DNA of 64,000 nt from UBA4416 sp040387475 (GCA_040387475.1 JAZKDT010000024.1:62001-126000); one strand, 5' to 3'. Counted from the stretch's first letter, positions 43,550 to 53,331 are shown. Translations and numbers: made by a program. The notes: generated by a model from the letters alone, not told the origin.

Positions 43550-44794
43550 TTATTTTGCTGCCTTTTCCTTTTTTGCCTTCTCCTTTAACGGCAAGATTAG
43601 CGTGTAACCTAAACGTTTTTTCAATTCTGTATTTGCTTCAATATAATCATGGTATTGCAAGCGGTATTTAAAATCCAATTGATTTTGATACTCCATGGCA
43701 ATCTCCACAAATAGGGAAAGACGCTCTTCAAACGTTACTGTACCAATTGCTTTGGGAAATTTATATTCAATTAAATACTCAAACAGATTTAATTTAGTTT
43801 GGGTTAAAAACCGTTCTACTAATTTTTCTGTATCCAGCTTTATTTGTTGAACCAGGCCCTGATCCTTAAAGTTACCCGCCATTTTATCGGCAAGTCCACG
43901 AACCATTAAGCGGGTGATTTTATATTTTTCAGCTATGCGTTTACATAACACGTGTCCGTCGTCACTATATAAAAAGTCAATAGGGATCTTGGTTTTCGGC
44001 GTTTTATGTCCGTTGTGTTTTAAGGTATTAATGCCGGATACAATTTCCCGGAAATTGGTTTTGAAATGTAATGTACCGTGATCTTTTACCTCTTTTAAAC
44101 GTTGGGCTTTTTTGTAAACGTCTAATTGGTACTGGATCTTGTTGATGAAATCCGTAATGTCGGTTTGTATCTCGATCAGGAAATCCAGGTTCTCGATCAA
44201 GCTCACTTTTAATGACGATACAATTCCAAACAATTCGGAATCGTTGGTAATGTTAAATAACGAACGTGTTTCATCAACGATAGTCGTTGTCTGCCTAATG
44301 AAATCAATGATAGTATCTCTCTTCTCGCGGTAATCTTCAAGCTTCTGTAATTTAATGCGGTAGTTACTTTCATTCTTGTAAGTATCATCTACATTCTTCT
44401 GAAGCTTAATGATTTCACGCGTTAACGTGCTGTTGATACGCTTAAGGTATTTTTTAATGCTACGTAGAAATCGCATTTCGCGGGCTTCCTGGTAGAATTT
44501 AATATGACGCTTTAACTCGTTGATATAATCGTTGATGAAGCCTGGTGTAACCTCACCGATCTCCATAAAGTCCTCAAACATGGCTACAACAGCGTCGTTC
44601 AGACTCACAACATTCTCATATTCATATAGAATATCCAATGAAACCAGTTTACGATATTGTTCTTCCGAGATATCATCGCGGCCCAACAATTCATTTACCG
44701 TAATATGGTCGCGTTGTCCAAATAGTAATTCAACTACACCACGATTGTGGTATAGATTTGATAGCAAATCTTTTACATTAACCTGTAAACTCAT
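43550..44794 (-). CDS. MukF/MksF/JetA-like kleisin subunit
   Basis: About 414 residues from the ATG at 44794 (MSLQVNVKDLL); an ATG seven codons upstream (44815) is a weaker alternative. The N-terminal 90 residues look like a winged-helix segment (ISEEQYRKLVSLDILYEYENVVSLND). Residues 90-260 are long helices able to coil (EAREMRFLRSIKKYLKRINSTLTREIIKLQKNV). The C-terminal part (KTKIPIDFLYSDDGHVLCKRIAEKYKI) may form the second winged helix. This is the plan of MukF-type kleisins. It heads a four-gene unit with MukE-like and MukB-like products. Function is inferred: bridging the two SMC-like heads. Confidence 0.75.
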   Translation of the reverse strand: MSLQVNVKDLLSNLYHNRGVVELLFGQRDHITVNELLGRDDISEEQYRKLVSLDILYEYENVVSLNDAVVAMFEDFMEIGEVTPGFINDYINELKRHIKFYQEAREMRFLRSIKKYLKRINSTLTREIIKLQKNVDDTYKNESNYRIKLQKLEDYREKRDTIIDFIRQTTTIVDETRSLFNITNDSELFGIVSSLKVSLIENLDFLIEIQTDITDFINKIQYQLDVYKKAQRLKEVKDHGTLHFKTNFREIVSGINTLKHNGHKTPKTKIPIDFLYSDDGHVLCKRIAEKYKITRLMVRGLADKMAGNFKDQGLVQQIKLDTEKLVERFLTQTKLNLFEYLIEYKFPKAIGTVTFEERLSLFVEIAMEYQNQLDFKYRLQYHDYIEANTELKKRLGYTLILPLKEKAKKEKAAK

Positions 44795-45007
44795 TAAAAT
44801 AGTTCTGTTTAACATCTAAAAATACGAAGGCTTTACAGCTCAATGAATTTGGGTTATTAACAAAAACCCGCGTAATTAACCAAACGTGCTTATTTAGTAC
44901 CGTAAGTGCTTGATAAATAGGATTTTTGATGTTAATAGGACGTTGATAATGGGTTATGATCCTTATTTAAATGATTTTATCGCCCAAAAACCTATGTGTT
45001 TAATTTT

Positions 45008-45015
45008 TATCTTTG
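45008..45015 (+). promoter_or_regulatory. Putative -7 element before M43 peptidase gene
   Basis: TATCTTTG matches TAnnTTTG 25 bp upstream of the ATG at 45041. No TTG lies at the expected distance upstream. The region 44816-45040 also separates the divergent condensin-like unit, so promoters for both directions should be here. Confidence 0.5.
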
Positions 45016-45040
45016 ATATAACCAAAAAACAAACACAAGC

Positions 45041-47740
45041 ATGAAATATAATTTACAAATCACTGCTATATTGATGGTCTTATGTTCACAATGCTTTATA
45101 GCGCAGGAGCTAAAACACTGCGGAACAGATGAAGCCATTAAACAGTTATATGAAATACATCCCGAGTTGTTTCAATCATTTGTGGAAAATGAACAAGCGT
45201 ATACGGCCAATCTTCATAAAAAAGTACAAAGCGCCACCACATATACTATTCCGGTTGTGTTTCACGTATTGCACCAAAACGGGCCAGAGAATATTTCTGA
45301 TGCCCAAATCATTGACGGTATCAATATTTTGAATCGCGACATGAGAAAATTAAATGCGGATACCATTAATATTACTTCCAAATTCAGGCCTTTGGCTTCC
45401 GATGTCAACATTGTATTTGCGCTTGCAAAGTTAGATCCTCAAGGAAATTGCACTAACGGTATTGACAGAATTTACACAAGCAAAACTAACTACGGTGATG
45501 ACAGTGCTAAAGTAAATCCATGGCCAAGAGATCAATATTTAAACATCTGGACTGCTAAAGCTCTTCAGCAGGGATGGGCAGGTTATGCATATTATCCCTC
45601 GGCTGCAACCGGATCCCTATCTGTACACGATGGCCTAATGATACTGGCCGATTATATTGGCTCCATTGGCACCAGTAACGTTAATAAATCACGTACGCTT
45701 ACCCATGAAATCGGCCACTGGCTGGATCTTGGTCACCCATGGAATACTACGATTAATATTTCTATTAACGTAGGTTTAGCCTGTGGTGATGATTTGGTAG
45801 ATGATACACCTATTACAAAAGGTCATACCACTTGTCCGAATTTATTAACTCCCGACTGTATGATAGATGATTTTTCAACGGGTATTTTTGATTTTAATAA
45901 TGTTACTACAAGCTCAGGAAATACAGATCCTACAATTCCCTCTTCCATTTTTGACAGTGTAACGGTTACTCCATTTCAGGCAGCAGGTGTTTCTCCCAAC
46001 TCGGGACAACCAGGGGAATTTTCGTTTGCTGACTGGCCAACCGGTGCTACAAATGGCGAAACCAATTTCGCTAACCTCACCGGAACACTTGATCCCTTAA
46101 AATATTATGCGATCACCGTCGCTCCTAAGCCATCGTCTTCGATGAGCATTACAGGCTTCACATTTAAAATGAACCGTTCTTTAACTGGCCCTCGCACATA
46201 TGCCATTCGGTCGAGCGCAGATGGATTTACCAACAACCTCACGGCAACGATAACTCCGGTCAATTCTAATTTAAGTATTAATACTGGAAATGTATTCTTT
46301 TATAATAACGATTTGAGTAATGCTGAAGTTGGCAGTAAGATAACAGTGTCAGGTGTAAACTTTACTCATAAAGATATACCGGTTACGTTTAGAATTTATG
46401 CCTGGAATGCAGAAGACAACTTAGGTGAATTTTCTATTGACGATGTAACGATTTTGGGTTCTACGGGTATTATTGAAAATATTCAAAACTACATGGAATA
46501 TTCTTACTGCTGTAACATGTGGACCATTGGACAAAAAGATCGCATGCGTTTAGCGGTTGAAAGCGCTATTTCTGGCCGAAGTAATTTGTGGTCGGCGGCA
46601 AACCTTTTAGCAACAGGCATTTCGGCTCCAAGCACCACCTGTGCGCCCACCCCTGATTTTTATGTTAATAGAACGCGTATTTGCAAAGGTAATAGTGTAA
46701 CGTTCACAAAAAACATTTTAAATGGCGCTGAAACCAGCAGACTATGGACATTTCAGGGAGGAACACCTGCCACCTCAACCGCAGCAAATCCAACAGTTAC
46801 TTATTCCATTGCCGGGACCTATTCTGTGAGTTTGTCAGCAACCAATGCATCCGGCACAAACACCATTACAAAAAACCAATACATTAGAGTGGATAACACG
46901 TTAGCAGATGTGGTTTACAGTGGCTCTTATTTTGAAGGGTTTGAAGTGCCAACTATTTTAGATTATACCTGGCAGTCGTATGACATCGATAATAACGGAC
47001 ATAAATGGTCGCATGTAGCCAATGCCGGAACAGCAGGAACAAACGCTGCAGGAATGAACGCGTTTGGAAATTACGCTCAGGATATTGATGTGATGATGAG
47101 TCCATCTTATGATCTCACCGGCGCAGCAAATAGCGTATTTAATTTCAAAGTGGCGTCAGCATCAACTACAACTGTAAGTGCAAACATCCAGGATGAGCTG
47201 CGCGTTTTCTTCTCTACTAATTGTGGAGGAAACTGGTTTCAGAGAGCTGTTATTACTGGAACTACTTTAACAAATAATCCAGCTATGATTTCTGCTTTTA
47301 TTCCCAATGCATCTACTGTATGGACGCAATATTCACTTCCTATTTTATCAATATTTCAGGTAAGTAATGTGTTGGTCAAGTTTCAATATAAATCGAGTTT
47401 TGGTAGCAATAATATTTACATCGATGATGTGAATATTTCAAATTCATCCGTAGGAATCGAGGAAACTGACTTTCAAAATTCCGAGATGATCATCTTCCCG
47501 AATCCAAGTAATGATAAAGCAACTATGAATTATCGTTTATCTGCAGACGCAAAAGTGAGTATTGAGTTATTTGACATTTTAGGCAAAATAGTCTATCAAA
47601 AAAATCCATCTCTTCAACCGGCAGGTGATCATTCAGAAGTGTTCTCCAAACGTGAATTAAATCTTGGCAATGGGGTGTATTTTGTTAAGTTACAAATTAA
47701 CAATAAATCACATATTCAAAAGCTCATTATTACAGAATAA
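45041..47740 (+). CDS. T9SS-exported M43 (cytophagalysin-like) metalloprotease with inserted domain
   Basis: 899 residues with a signal peptide ending near FIAQ (residue 21). Residues 65-275 hold the first part of an M43 metzincin domain, including HEIGHWLDLGH (222-232). The Met-turn QNYMEYSYCCNMWTIGQKDRM appears only at residues 482-502. Between them, about residues 276-476, is an inserted beta-sandwich-like segment ending in GEFSIDDVTILG. A PKD domain (about 535-625) and a further beta-sandwich (about 630-810) follow. The C-terminus, IIFPNPSNDKATMNYRL to HIQKLIITE, is a T9SS type A sorting domain. The enzyme is predicted to be exported and anchored or released at the cell surface, digesting external protein. 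Confidence 0.92.
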   Translation: MKYNLQITAILMVLCSQCFIAQELKHCGTDEAIKQLYEIHPELFQSFVENEQAYTANLHKKVQSATTYTIPVVFHVLHQNGPENISDAQIIDGINILNRDMRKLNADTINITSKFRPLASDVNIVFALAKLDPQGNCTNGIDRIYTSKTNYGDDSAKVNPWPRDQYLNIWTAKALQQGWAGYAYYPSAATGSLSVHDGLMILADYIGSIGTSNVNKSRTLTHEIGHWLDLGHPWNTTINISINVGLACGDDLVDDTPITKGHTTCPNLLTPDCMIDDFSTGIFDFNNVTTSSGNTDPTIPSSIFDSVTVTPFQAAGVSPNSGQPGEFSFADWPTGATNGETNFANLTGTLDPLKYYAITVAPKPSSSMSITGFTFKMNRSLTGPRTYAIRSSADGFTNNLTATITPVNSNLSINTGNVFFYNNDLSNAEVGSKITVSGVNFTHKDIPVTFRIYAWNAEDNLGEFSIDDVTILGSTGIIENIQNYMEYSYCCNMWTIGQKDRMRLAVESAISGRSNLWSAANLLATGISAPSTTCAPTPDFYVNRTRICKGNSVTFTKNILNGAETSRLWTFQGGTPATSTAANPTVTYSIAGTYSVSLSATNASGTNTITKNQYIRVDNTLADVVYSGSYFEGFEVPTILDYTWQSYDIDNNGHKWSHVANAGTAGTNAAGMNAFGNYAQDIDVMMSPSYDLTGAANSVFNFKVASASTTTVSANIQDELRVFFSTNCGGNWFQRAVITGTTLTNNPAMISAFIPNASTVWTQYSLPILSIFQVSNVLVKFQYKSSFGSNNIYIDDVNISNSSVGIEETDFQNSEMIIFPNPSNDKATMNYRLSADAKVSIELFDILGKIVYQKNPSLQPAGDHSEVFSKRELNLGNGVYFVKLQINNKSHIQKLIITE

Positions 47741-47773
47741 TAGGTTCCTTTATACTTTATTCTACTTAAACAT

Positions 47774-49372
47774 ATGTTTCAAAAACAATTTATTCCTGTT
47801 TCTAAAACAGCGCTTTTCTCGTCTCTTTTCGCGGATTACCTTACTCAATCTGAAAAGGTAAAACCCTTTTATAAAGAACATTTCAGTTCAAAAGATTTCT
47901 CCGACTATCTTGAAAACTATAAGTTTGATTACTTAGACAGACCTGTATTAGTTCGGGCATTAGAAAAGCAGGCTAATTTTGTTTCCAACGCCAGCAGCAC
48001 TGTTATAGCAAATATTAAGTTGCTGGAAAAACCGTCAACTTACACGGTTACAACCGGACATCAATTATGTTTATTCACTGGTCCGTTATATTTTATTTAT
48101 AAGATAGTAAGCGCCATTAATTTATGTAACACACTAAAACAAAAATTTCCAAATAAAGATTTTGTGCCAGTTTATTGGATGGCCAGTGAAGATCATGATT
48201 TTGAAGAAATCAATCATGTCCATGTATTTGGAAAAAAACTAGTTTGGAACAGCTCGCAAAAAGGAGCTGTTGGCGAATTCAGTACCGAAGGGTTACAGGA
48301 AGTAATTACTGAATTAAAGGCCATTTTAGGCGAGAGTGATAATTCAAAAAACCTAATTGATTTATTTGAAAAAGCATATGTACAACACGCCAATTTGGCT
48401 GATGCCACACGATACCTGGTAAATGCGTTGTTTGGAGAATACGGAGTTGTTACTTTAGATGGAAATGATGCTGATTTAAAAAACCTTTTTAAAGAAGAGT
48501 TCAGTAAAGATATTTTTGAAAACACTTCTGCAAAATTGGTGAATGAAACGATTGATGAATTAAAAAAACACTATTCGGCTCAGGTAAGTCCGCGCGATAT
48601 AAATATTTTTTACAAAGAAAAAGGGATACGCGAACGCATAGAAAAACAGGGAAATGAATATGTTGTTTTGAATACAGAAATTCGTTTTACTGAACAGGAA
48701 TTAAAAAGCATAATTGACACCAGTCCCGAAAAATTAAGTCCGAACGTTGTGCTACGGCCTTTATACCAACAAAAGATATTACCTAACATTGCTTATGTTG
48801 GTGGACCGGGAGAACTCGCCTATTGGTTGGAATATAAAACTATGTTTGATGCTTTTAATATCCATTTCCCCATTTTGGTGCCGAGAAACTTTGTCATGTT
48901 ATTTGATAAAGGAACCCAAACTAAAATTCAAAAACTCAATTTAACTATCGAAGATACTTTTAGGGACGGCGAAGAATTAGTGAAAGCATTTATTAAAACG
49001 CAACATGATGATATTAATTTAGAGACTGCTAAAAATCAACTCGCAGCTGTCTACGCATCGGTTTTGGAAACTGTTTCCGGCATCGACAAAACATTAGTAG
49101 GTACTACCGAGGCTGAAAAACAAAAAGCTATCAATGGTTTAGCAACAATCGAACAAAAGATAAATCGCGCTTTAAAACAAAAATCGGAAACAGATATCAA
49201 TCAGATATGGACCATCAAAGGAAAATTATTTCCTAACAATGTACCACAGGAACGATACGATAATTTCAGTGCTTATTATTCAAAATACGGAAAAGAATTT
49301 ATCATAGGATTAATGGCTACATTAACTTACGCCCTTGATAATTTTGAGTACACCATTTTAAAAGAGAATTAA
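47774..49372 (+). CDS. bshC: Bacillithiol biosynthesis cysteine-adding enzyme BshC
   Basis: 532 residues, typical for BshC. The cytoplasmic enzyme adds cysteine to GlcN-malate in the last step of bacillithiol synthesis. Diagnostic stretches are VTTGHQLCLFTGPLYFIYKIVSA, VYWMASEDHDFEEINHVHVFGK, and the C-terminal LRPLYQQKILPNIAYVGGPGELAYWLEYK, with the conserved TGHQ and EDHDFEE motifs. Two coiled-coil segments lie near the C-terminus. It is preceded by the M43 gene and converges on a small gene whose end lies 4 bp away. No bshA or bshB is in the window. Confidence 0.97.
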   Translation: MFQKQFIPVSKTALFSSLFADYLTQSEKVKPFYKEHFSSKDFSDYLENYKFDYLDRPVLVRALEKQANFVSNASSTVIANIKLLEKPSTYTVTTGHQLCLFTGPLYFIYKIVSAINLCNTLKQKFPNKDFVPVYWMASEDHDFEEINHVHVFGKKLVWNSSQKGAVGEFSTEGLQEVITELKAILGESDNSKNLIDLFEKAYVQHANLADATRYLVNALFGEYGVVTLDGNDADLKNLFKEEFSKDIFENTSAKLVNETIDELKKHYSAQVSPRDINIFYKEKGIRERIEKQGNEYVVLNTEIRFTEQELKSIIDTSPEKLSPNVVLRPLYQQKILPNIAYVGGPGELAYWLEYKTMFDAFNIHFPILVPRNFVMLFDKGTQTKIQKLNLTIEDTFRDGEELVKAFIKTQHDDINLETAKNQLAAVYASVLETVSGIDKTLVGTTEAEKQKAINGLATIEQKINRALKQKSETDINQIWTIKGKLFPNNVPQERYDNFSAYYSKYGKEFIIGLMATLTYALDNFEYTILKEN

Positions 49373-49376
49373 GCCT

Positions 49377-49637
49377 TTAAGCTTCTTCTTCAATCATTTC
49401 TTTTCCCCTGATGTTTCTCCAAAGTGAAACAATTTGCTTTCTAAAAATAAAAGCAATCAAGAAGTATGGAACTGCCATTAAATAAAGGATCCCGGTATTT
49501 AGTCCGCCTGCCACTGAATTTTTTTGGCCCTGGCTGCTTTCCACTGACGCTTTACACATAGCACACTGCGCCTCAGTCATATTTGGCACTAAAACCAACA
49601 ACAGAATAACAGTTAATATAAAGGCGTGTTTTTTCAC
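49377..49637 (-). CDS. Small exported/membrane protein
   Basis: 86 residues. A signal-like hydrophobic start (FILTVILLLVLVPNMTEAQ) is followed by CAMCKASVESS, a loop, and a C-terminal membrane helix (ILYLMAVPYFLIAFIF) with a basic/acidic tail. The N-terminal CxxC after cleavage might bind metal or form a disulfide. It ends 4 bp from the bshC stop and lies 16 bp downstream of pgeF on the same strand. Small proteins of this form beside pgeF occur in other Bacteroidota in my recollection; the function is unknown. Confidence 0.8.
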   Translation of the reverse strand: MKKHAFILTVILLLVLVPNMTEAQCAMCKASVESSQGQKNSVAGGLNTGILYLMAVPYFLIAFIFRKQIVSLWRNIRGKEMIEEEA

Positions 49638-49653
49638 GGATCAAATTTACGAA

Positions 49654-50375
49654 TTATTTCAACATAATGAGCGCCCACATTCTGCCCGTTTTTCCGCTGT
49701 CTCTCCGGTAAGAGAAAAAATCTGCTTCGGTGGTACAGCGGCCCATACTCCACATATTCTCTTTTAAGATTCCGCTCTCCAAAGCAACAAATTCATTGGC
49801 TTTTAACAAATCCATTTGACGTTCATCCCAGCAATACTCAGGAAAACCCTGTTCTCTAAATTGCAGAATAACATCGAGGCTTACCTGATAATTTTGAACG
49901 CAAATGCCCTGTCCGATGGCCATCTTAATGTACTTTTTTTCAGCGCCCAACTTTACCATTTCATGAATCGCATTTTTAACAATTCTGTTCAGAGTACCTC
50001 TCCAGCCACAGTGCGCCGCTCCAATTATCTTATTTTTGTCGTCATGAAACAGGATTGGGTAGCAATCTGCCGCTCCAACAGCCAAAGCCAAGCCCGGCTT
50101 ATTAGTCACTAATGCATCTCCCGTCTGCTTTCCAACTACAGCCTGACATACAATATTGCTGTGAATTTGATTGAGGTATGAAACCTGATCCATGGTTATA
50201 TTTAAATCACTCAACGCCCTCTTTCTGTTTTCGGCAATATTCTCAGATGAATCTTCAGTACCGCCAAGATTTAGACTTGNNNNNNNNNNCTTGTAAAAGG
50301 TGCAGGTGACACGCCTCCATGACGCGTAGAGAAGCCATGATTTGTTTTGATATTTGGGCTGTTTATCCAGTACAT
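49654..50375 (-). CDS. pgeF: Peptidoglycan editing factor PgeF (laccase-domain/YfiH family), interrupted by an N gap
   Basis: The start is ATG 50375. Reading before the gap gives MYWINSPN then NHGFSTRHGGVSPAPFT, and after it SLNLGGTEDSSENIAENRKR, exactly the family order. The core has LNQIHSNIV, GAADCYPILFHD and GAAHCGWRGTL, with the metal-binding His and Cys residues of the YfiH/LACC1 family. Both gap flanks carry CTTG; collapsing the gap on this overlap gives 708 nt, or 235 residues, in frame. PgeF hydrolyses L-Ser-containing or misincorporated peptidoglycan precursors in E. coli; other members are purine nucleoside phosphorylases. The gene is probably intact in the genome. Confidence 0.92.
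50280..50289. other. Assembly gap (10 Ns) with matching ends
   Basis: The bases before the gap end in CTTG and those after begin with CTTG. Merging them gives an uninterrupted pgeF reading frame, so the gap is probably a scaffold artefact with no missing sequence. Confidence 0.9.
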
Positions 50376-50446
50376 TTTTGTAGTGTTTACGCTATAAAAA
50401 TAGTAAATTAGCCCTTTAAAAATTAAATAATTAATACTTTATAAAA

Positions 50447-51703
50447 TTGACTTTCAACGACTTTAATTTCGATCAATCATTGATAGATGGCTTGCAATCA
50501 ATGGGTTACAAACTACCTACTCCTATACAACAACAGGCTATTCCGGTTATACAAGCTGGAAAAGACTTAATAGCATGTGCGCAAACGGGAACTGGTAAAA
50601 CAGCAGCCTTTGTTTTACCTGTTTTAGATAAGATCATCAAAACCAAAAAAGGCGGTATAAATACTCTTATCATTGCTCCAACGCGTGAGTTGGTTTTGCA
50701 AATTGACCAGCAAATTGAAGGCATGGCGTATTTTTGCGGTGTTAGTTCAATTGGCATTTATGGCGGCAACGATGGCGTTACCTGGGAACGACAGGCCAGA
50801 TCGTTACGCGAAGGTGTAGATATTGTTATTGCAACGCCTGGTCGTTTAATCGCCTTACTCCAATCAGGCGATATTAAATTTGAAACTATTGAGCATCTGA
50901 TTTTAGATGAGGCTGATCGTATGTTGGACATGGGCTTTGCAGATGACATCAAAACCATCTTAAAATATGTTCCCGAGAAAAGACAAACCATTATGTTCTC
51001 AGCTACCATGGCTCCAAAGATCAGGGTATTAGCCGGACATTTATTAAATAATCCTGAATCTATAAACATTGCAATTTCTAAACCGGCTGCAGGCATTGTA
51101 CAGCAGGCTTATGTGGTTTACGACGGTCAAAAAGAAAAATTACTAAAAGAAATTTTAAAGAACGAAGATTTTTCGTCGGTAATCATTTTCTCTTCAACCA
51201 AAGAAAAAGTAAAAGAATTAGCGCAAACCTTTAAAGCATTAAAATATTCTGTACAAGGATTTTCGTCTGATCTGGAACAAAGCGAACGTGAGGAAATTAT
51301 GCGCAACTTCAAAGCACGTAACTTACGTATTTTGATCGGAACTGATATTTTATCACGGGGAATTGATGTAGATGGAATTAGTTTAGTTGTAAATTTTGAC
51401 GCTCCGCCAGATCCCGAAGATTATATTCATCGCATTGGCAGAACAGCCCGTGCGGAAAAAGCCGGAGTAGCTATTACTTTTATTAATGAAAAGGATCAAC
51501 CACGCTTTGCTCAAATTGAAGCATTGATGGGAATGGATGTTACTAAAATGCCAATTCCTGAAGAGTTTGGAAAAGGTCCGGAATATAACCCGGATGCAGC
51601 TAAAAAGAAATTTGATAAGCCTCGCGGCTTTGGCGGAAAAGGAAAACCCGGAGGAGCAAAACCGGGAAATAAAAAACCATTTCACGGACCCAAAAAAGTA
51701 TAA
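50447..51703 (+). CDS. rhlE: DEAD-box RNA helicase (RhlE-like)
   Basis: 418 residues from a TTG start at 50447. The order of motifs is standard: the Q motif GYKLPTPIQQQAIP, motif I AQTGTGKT, Ia PTRELVLQ, Ib TPGRL, II DEAD (LILDEADRMLDMGF), III SATM, IV SSVIIFSSTKEKV, V GTDILSRGIDVDG, VI YIHRIGRTARAEKAG. The C-terminal tail is Lys/Gly/Pro rich (KPRGFGGKGKPGGAKPGNKK), common in cold- and ribosome-associated RhlE types. It acts in the cytoplasm on RNA structures, likely during ribosome assembly or RNA decay. The acyl-CoA carboxylase gene follows after 38 bp. Confidence 0.96.
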   Translation: MTFNDFNFDQSLIDGLQSMGYKLPTPIQQQAIPVIQAGKDLIACAQTGTGKTAAFVLPVLDKIIKTKKGGINTLIIAPTRELVLQIDQQIEGMAYFCGVSSIGIYGGNDGVTWERQARSLREGVDIVIATPGRLIALLQSGDIKFETIEHLILDEADRMLDMGFADDIKTILKYVPEKRQTIMFSATMAPKIRVLAGHLLNNPESINIAISKPAAGIVQQAYVVYDGQKEKLLKEILKNEDFSSVIIFSSTKEKVKELAQTFKALKYSVQGFSSDLEQSEREEIMRNFKARNLRILIGTDILSRGIDVDGISLVVNFDAPPDPEDYIHRIGRTARAEKAGVAITFINEKDQPRFAQIEALMGMDVTKMPIPEEFGKGPEYNPDAAKKKFDKPRGFGGKGKPGGAKPGNKKPFHGPKKV

Positions 51704-51741
51704 CTATTTACACAAAATTGTATATTTAAATTTTAAATTAA

Positions 51742-53331
51742 ATGGATAAAGTACTGGCGCCTTTAGAGCAAAATAAAACAACAGACATGAACTCAAAACT
51801 ATCTTTACTGGAAGAAAAACAAGCTGAAGCACTTTTAGGTGGCGGACAAAAACGTATAGATTCCCAGCACAAAAAAGGAAAATTAACGGCACGCGAACGT
51901 TTACATTTTTTATTGGATGAAGGCAGCTTTGAAGAGATAGGTATGTTTGTAACACATCGTTCAACAGAGTTTGGTTTGGATCGTGAAAAATATTTGGGAG
52001 ATGGTGTTGTTACGGGCTACGGAACCGTAAATGGAAGATTAATTTATGTCTTCTCTCAGGACTTCACTGTTTTTGGAGGTTCTTTATCAGAAACGCATGC
52101 AGAAAAAATTTGCCGTATTATGGATCTGGCAATGCAAAACGGCGCTCCCTTAATTGGTTTGAATGATAGTGGTGGCGCGCGTATCCAGGAAGGTGTAGTT
52201 TCATTAGGAGGCTATGCTGACATTTTTTATAAGAACACGATGGCTTCGGGAGTGATTCCACAATTATCTGCTATTATGGGGCCATGTGCCGGTGGTGCAG
52301 TTTATAGTCCTGCTATTACAGATTTTATTATGATGGTAGAAAATACAAGCTACATGTTTGTAACAGGACCTAATGTTGTTAAAACAGTAACTCATGAAGA
52401 AGTAACATCTGAAGAGTTAGGTGGTGCATCTGCACATTCTATGAAATCAGGTGTCACTCATTTCTCTTGTGCTAACGAAATTGAATGCATCAATAACATC
52501 AAGGCATTGTTAAGCTATATGCCTCAAAACTGCGAGGATGATGCACCGAGTGTTCCTTACGAAAGTAATGGAAATGAAAAACGCACCGCTTTAAATTCCA
52601 TTATTCCTGATAATGCCAATCAACCTTACGATATACGCGAAGTTATTGAAGGAACAATTGATGAAGGCTCTTTTTTAGAAGTACATAAAAATTATGCAGA
52701 AAATATTGTAGTAGGTTTTGCCCGCCTGGCAGGAAAAAGCATTGGTATTGTGGCTAACCAACCGGCATTTTTAGCGGGTGTATTAGATAATAATTGTTCA
52801 ACCAAAGCAGCCCGTTTTGTTAGATTCTGCGACTGCTTCAATATTCCCTTACTGGTATTCGAAGATGTTCCGGGGTTTCTGCCGGGTACCGATCAGGAGT
52901 GGCACGGAATTATTTCTAATGGGGCCAAATTATTATATGCATTTTGTGAAGCAACTGTTCCAAGAATTACGGTAATAACACGTAAAGCATATGGTGGCGC
53001 TTATGATGTAATGAATAGCAAGCATATTGGTGCCGACATGAATTATGCGTGGCCAAGTGCAGAGATCGCTGTAATGGGTGCTAAAGGAGCTGCGGAAATT
53101 ATTTTCAAAACAGAAATTGCTGCGGCTAATGATCCCGCAGCGAAATTAGCTGAGAAAGAAAAAGAATATATTGAACACTTTGCCAATCCTTACCGAGCTG
53201 CAGAAAGGGGTTATGTAGATGAAGTGATCAAACCGGAAGATACGCGCGAAAAATTGATTCGTGCTTTTAAAATGTTGGAAAACAAAGCTGCAAAATTACC
53301 TAAGAAAAAACATGGTAACATCCCTTTATAA
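51742..53331 (+). CDS. Acyl-CoA (propionyl-CoA/methylmalonyl-CoA type) carboxylase beta subunit
   Basis: 529 residues; an internal ATG at 51787 (MNSKLSLLEEKQAEALLGGG) is an equally good start. The carboxyltransferase domain has the repeating crotonase-like pattern with GLNDSGGARIQEGVVSLGGYADIF and VIPQLSAIMGPCAGGAVYSPAITDF in the first half, and FVRFCDCFNIPLLVFEDVPGFLPGTDQEWHGII and KAYGGAYDVMNSKHIGAD in the second. These are the two oxyanion-hole helices of propionyl-CoA-type beta subunits. It transfers CO2 from biotin to acyl-CoA. The biotin carboxylase/carrier subunit is not in the window. Confidence 0.95.
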   Translation: MDKVLAPLEQNKTTDMNSKLSLLEEKQAEALLGGGQKRIDSQHKKGKLTARERLHFLLDEGSFEEIGMFVTHRSTEFGLDREKYLGDGVVTGYGTVNGRLIYVFSQDFTVFGGSLSETHAEKICRIMDLAMQNGAPLIGLNDSGGARIQEGVVSLGGYADIFYKNTMASGVIPQLSAIMGPCAGGAVYSPAITDFIMMVENTSYMFVTGPNVVKTVTHEEVTSEELGGASAHSMKSGVTHFSCANEIECINNIKALLSYMPQNCEDDAPSVPYESNGNEKRTALNSIIPDNANQPYDIREVIEGTIDEGSFLEVHKNYAENIVVGFARLAGKSIGIVANQPAFLAGVLDNNCSTKAARFVRFCDCFNIPLLVFEDVPGFLPGTDQEWHGIISNGAKLLYAFCEATVPRITVITRKAYGGAYDVMNSKHIGADMNYAWPSAEIAVMGAKGAAEIIFKTEIAAANDPAAKLAEKEKEYIEHFANPYRAAERGYVDEVIKPEDTREKLIRAFKMLENKAAKLPKKKHGNIPL

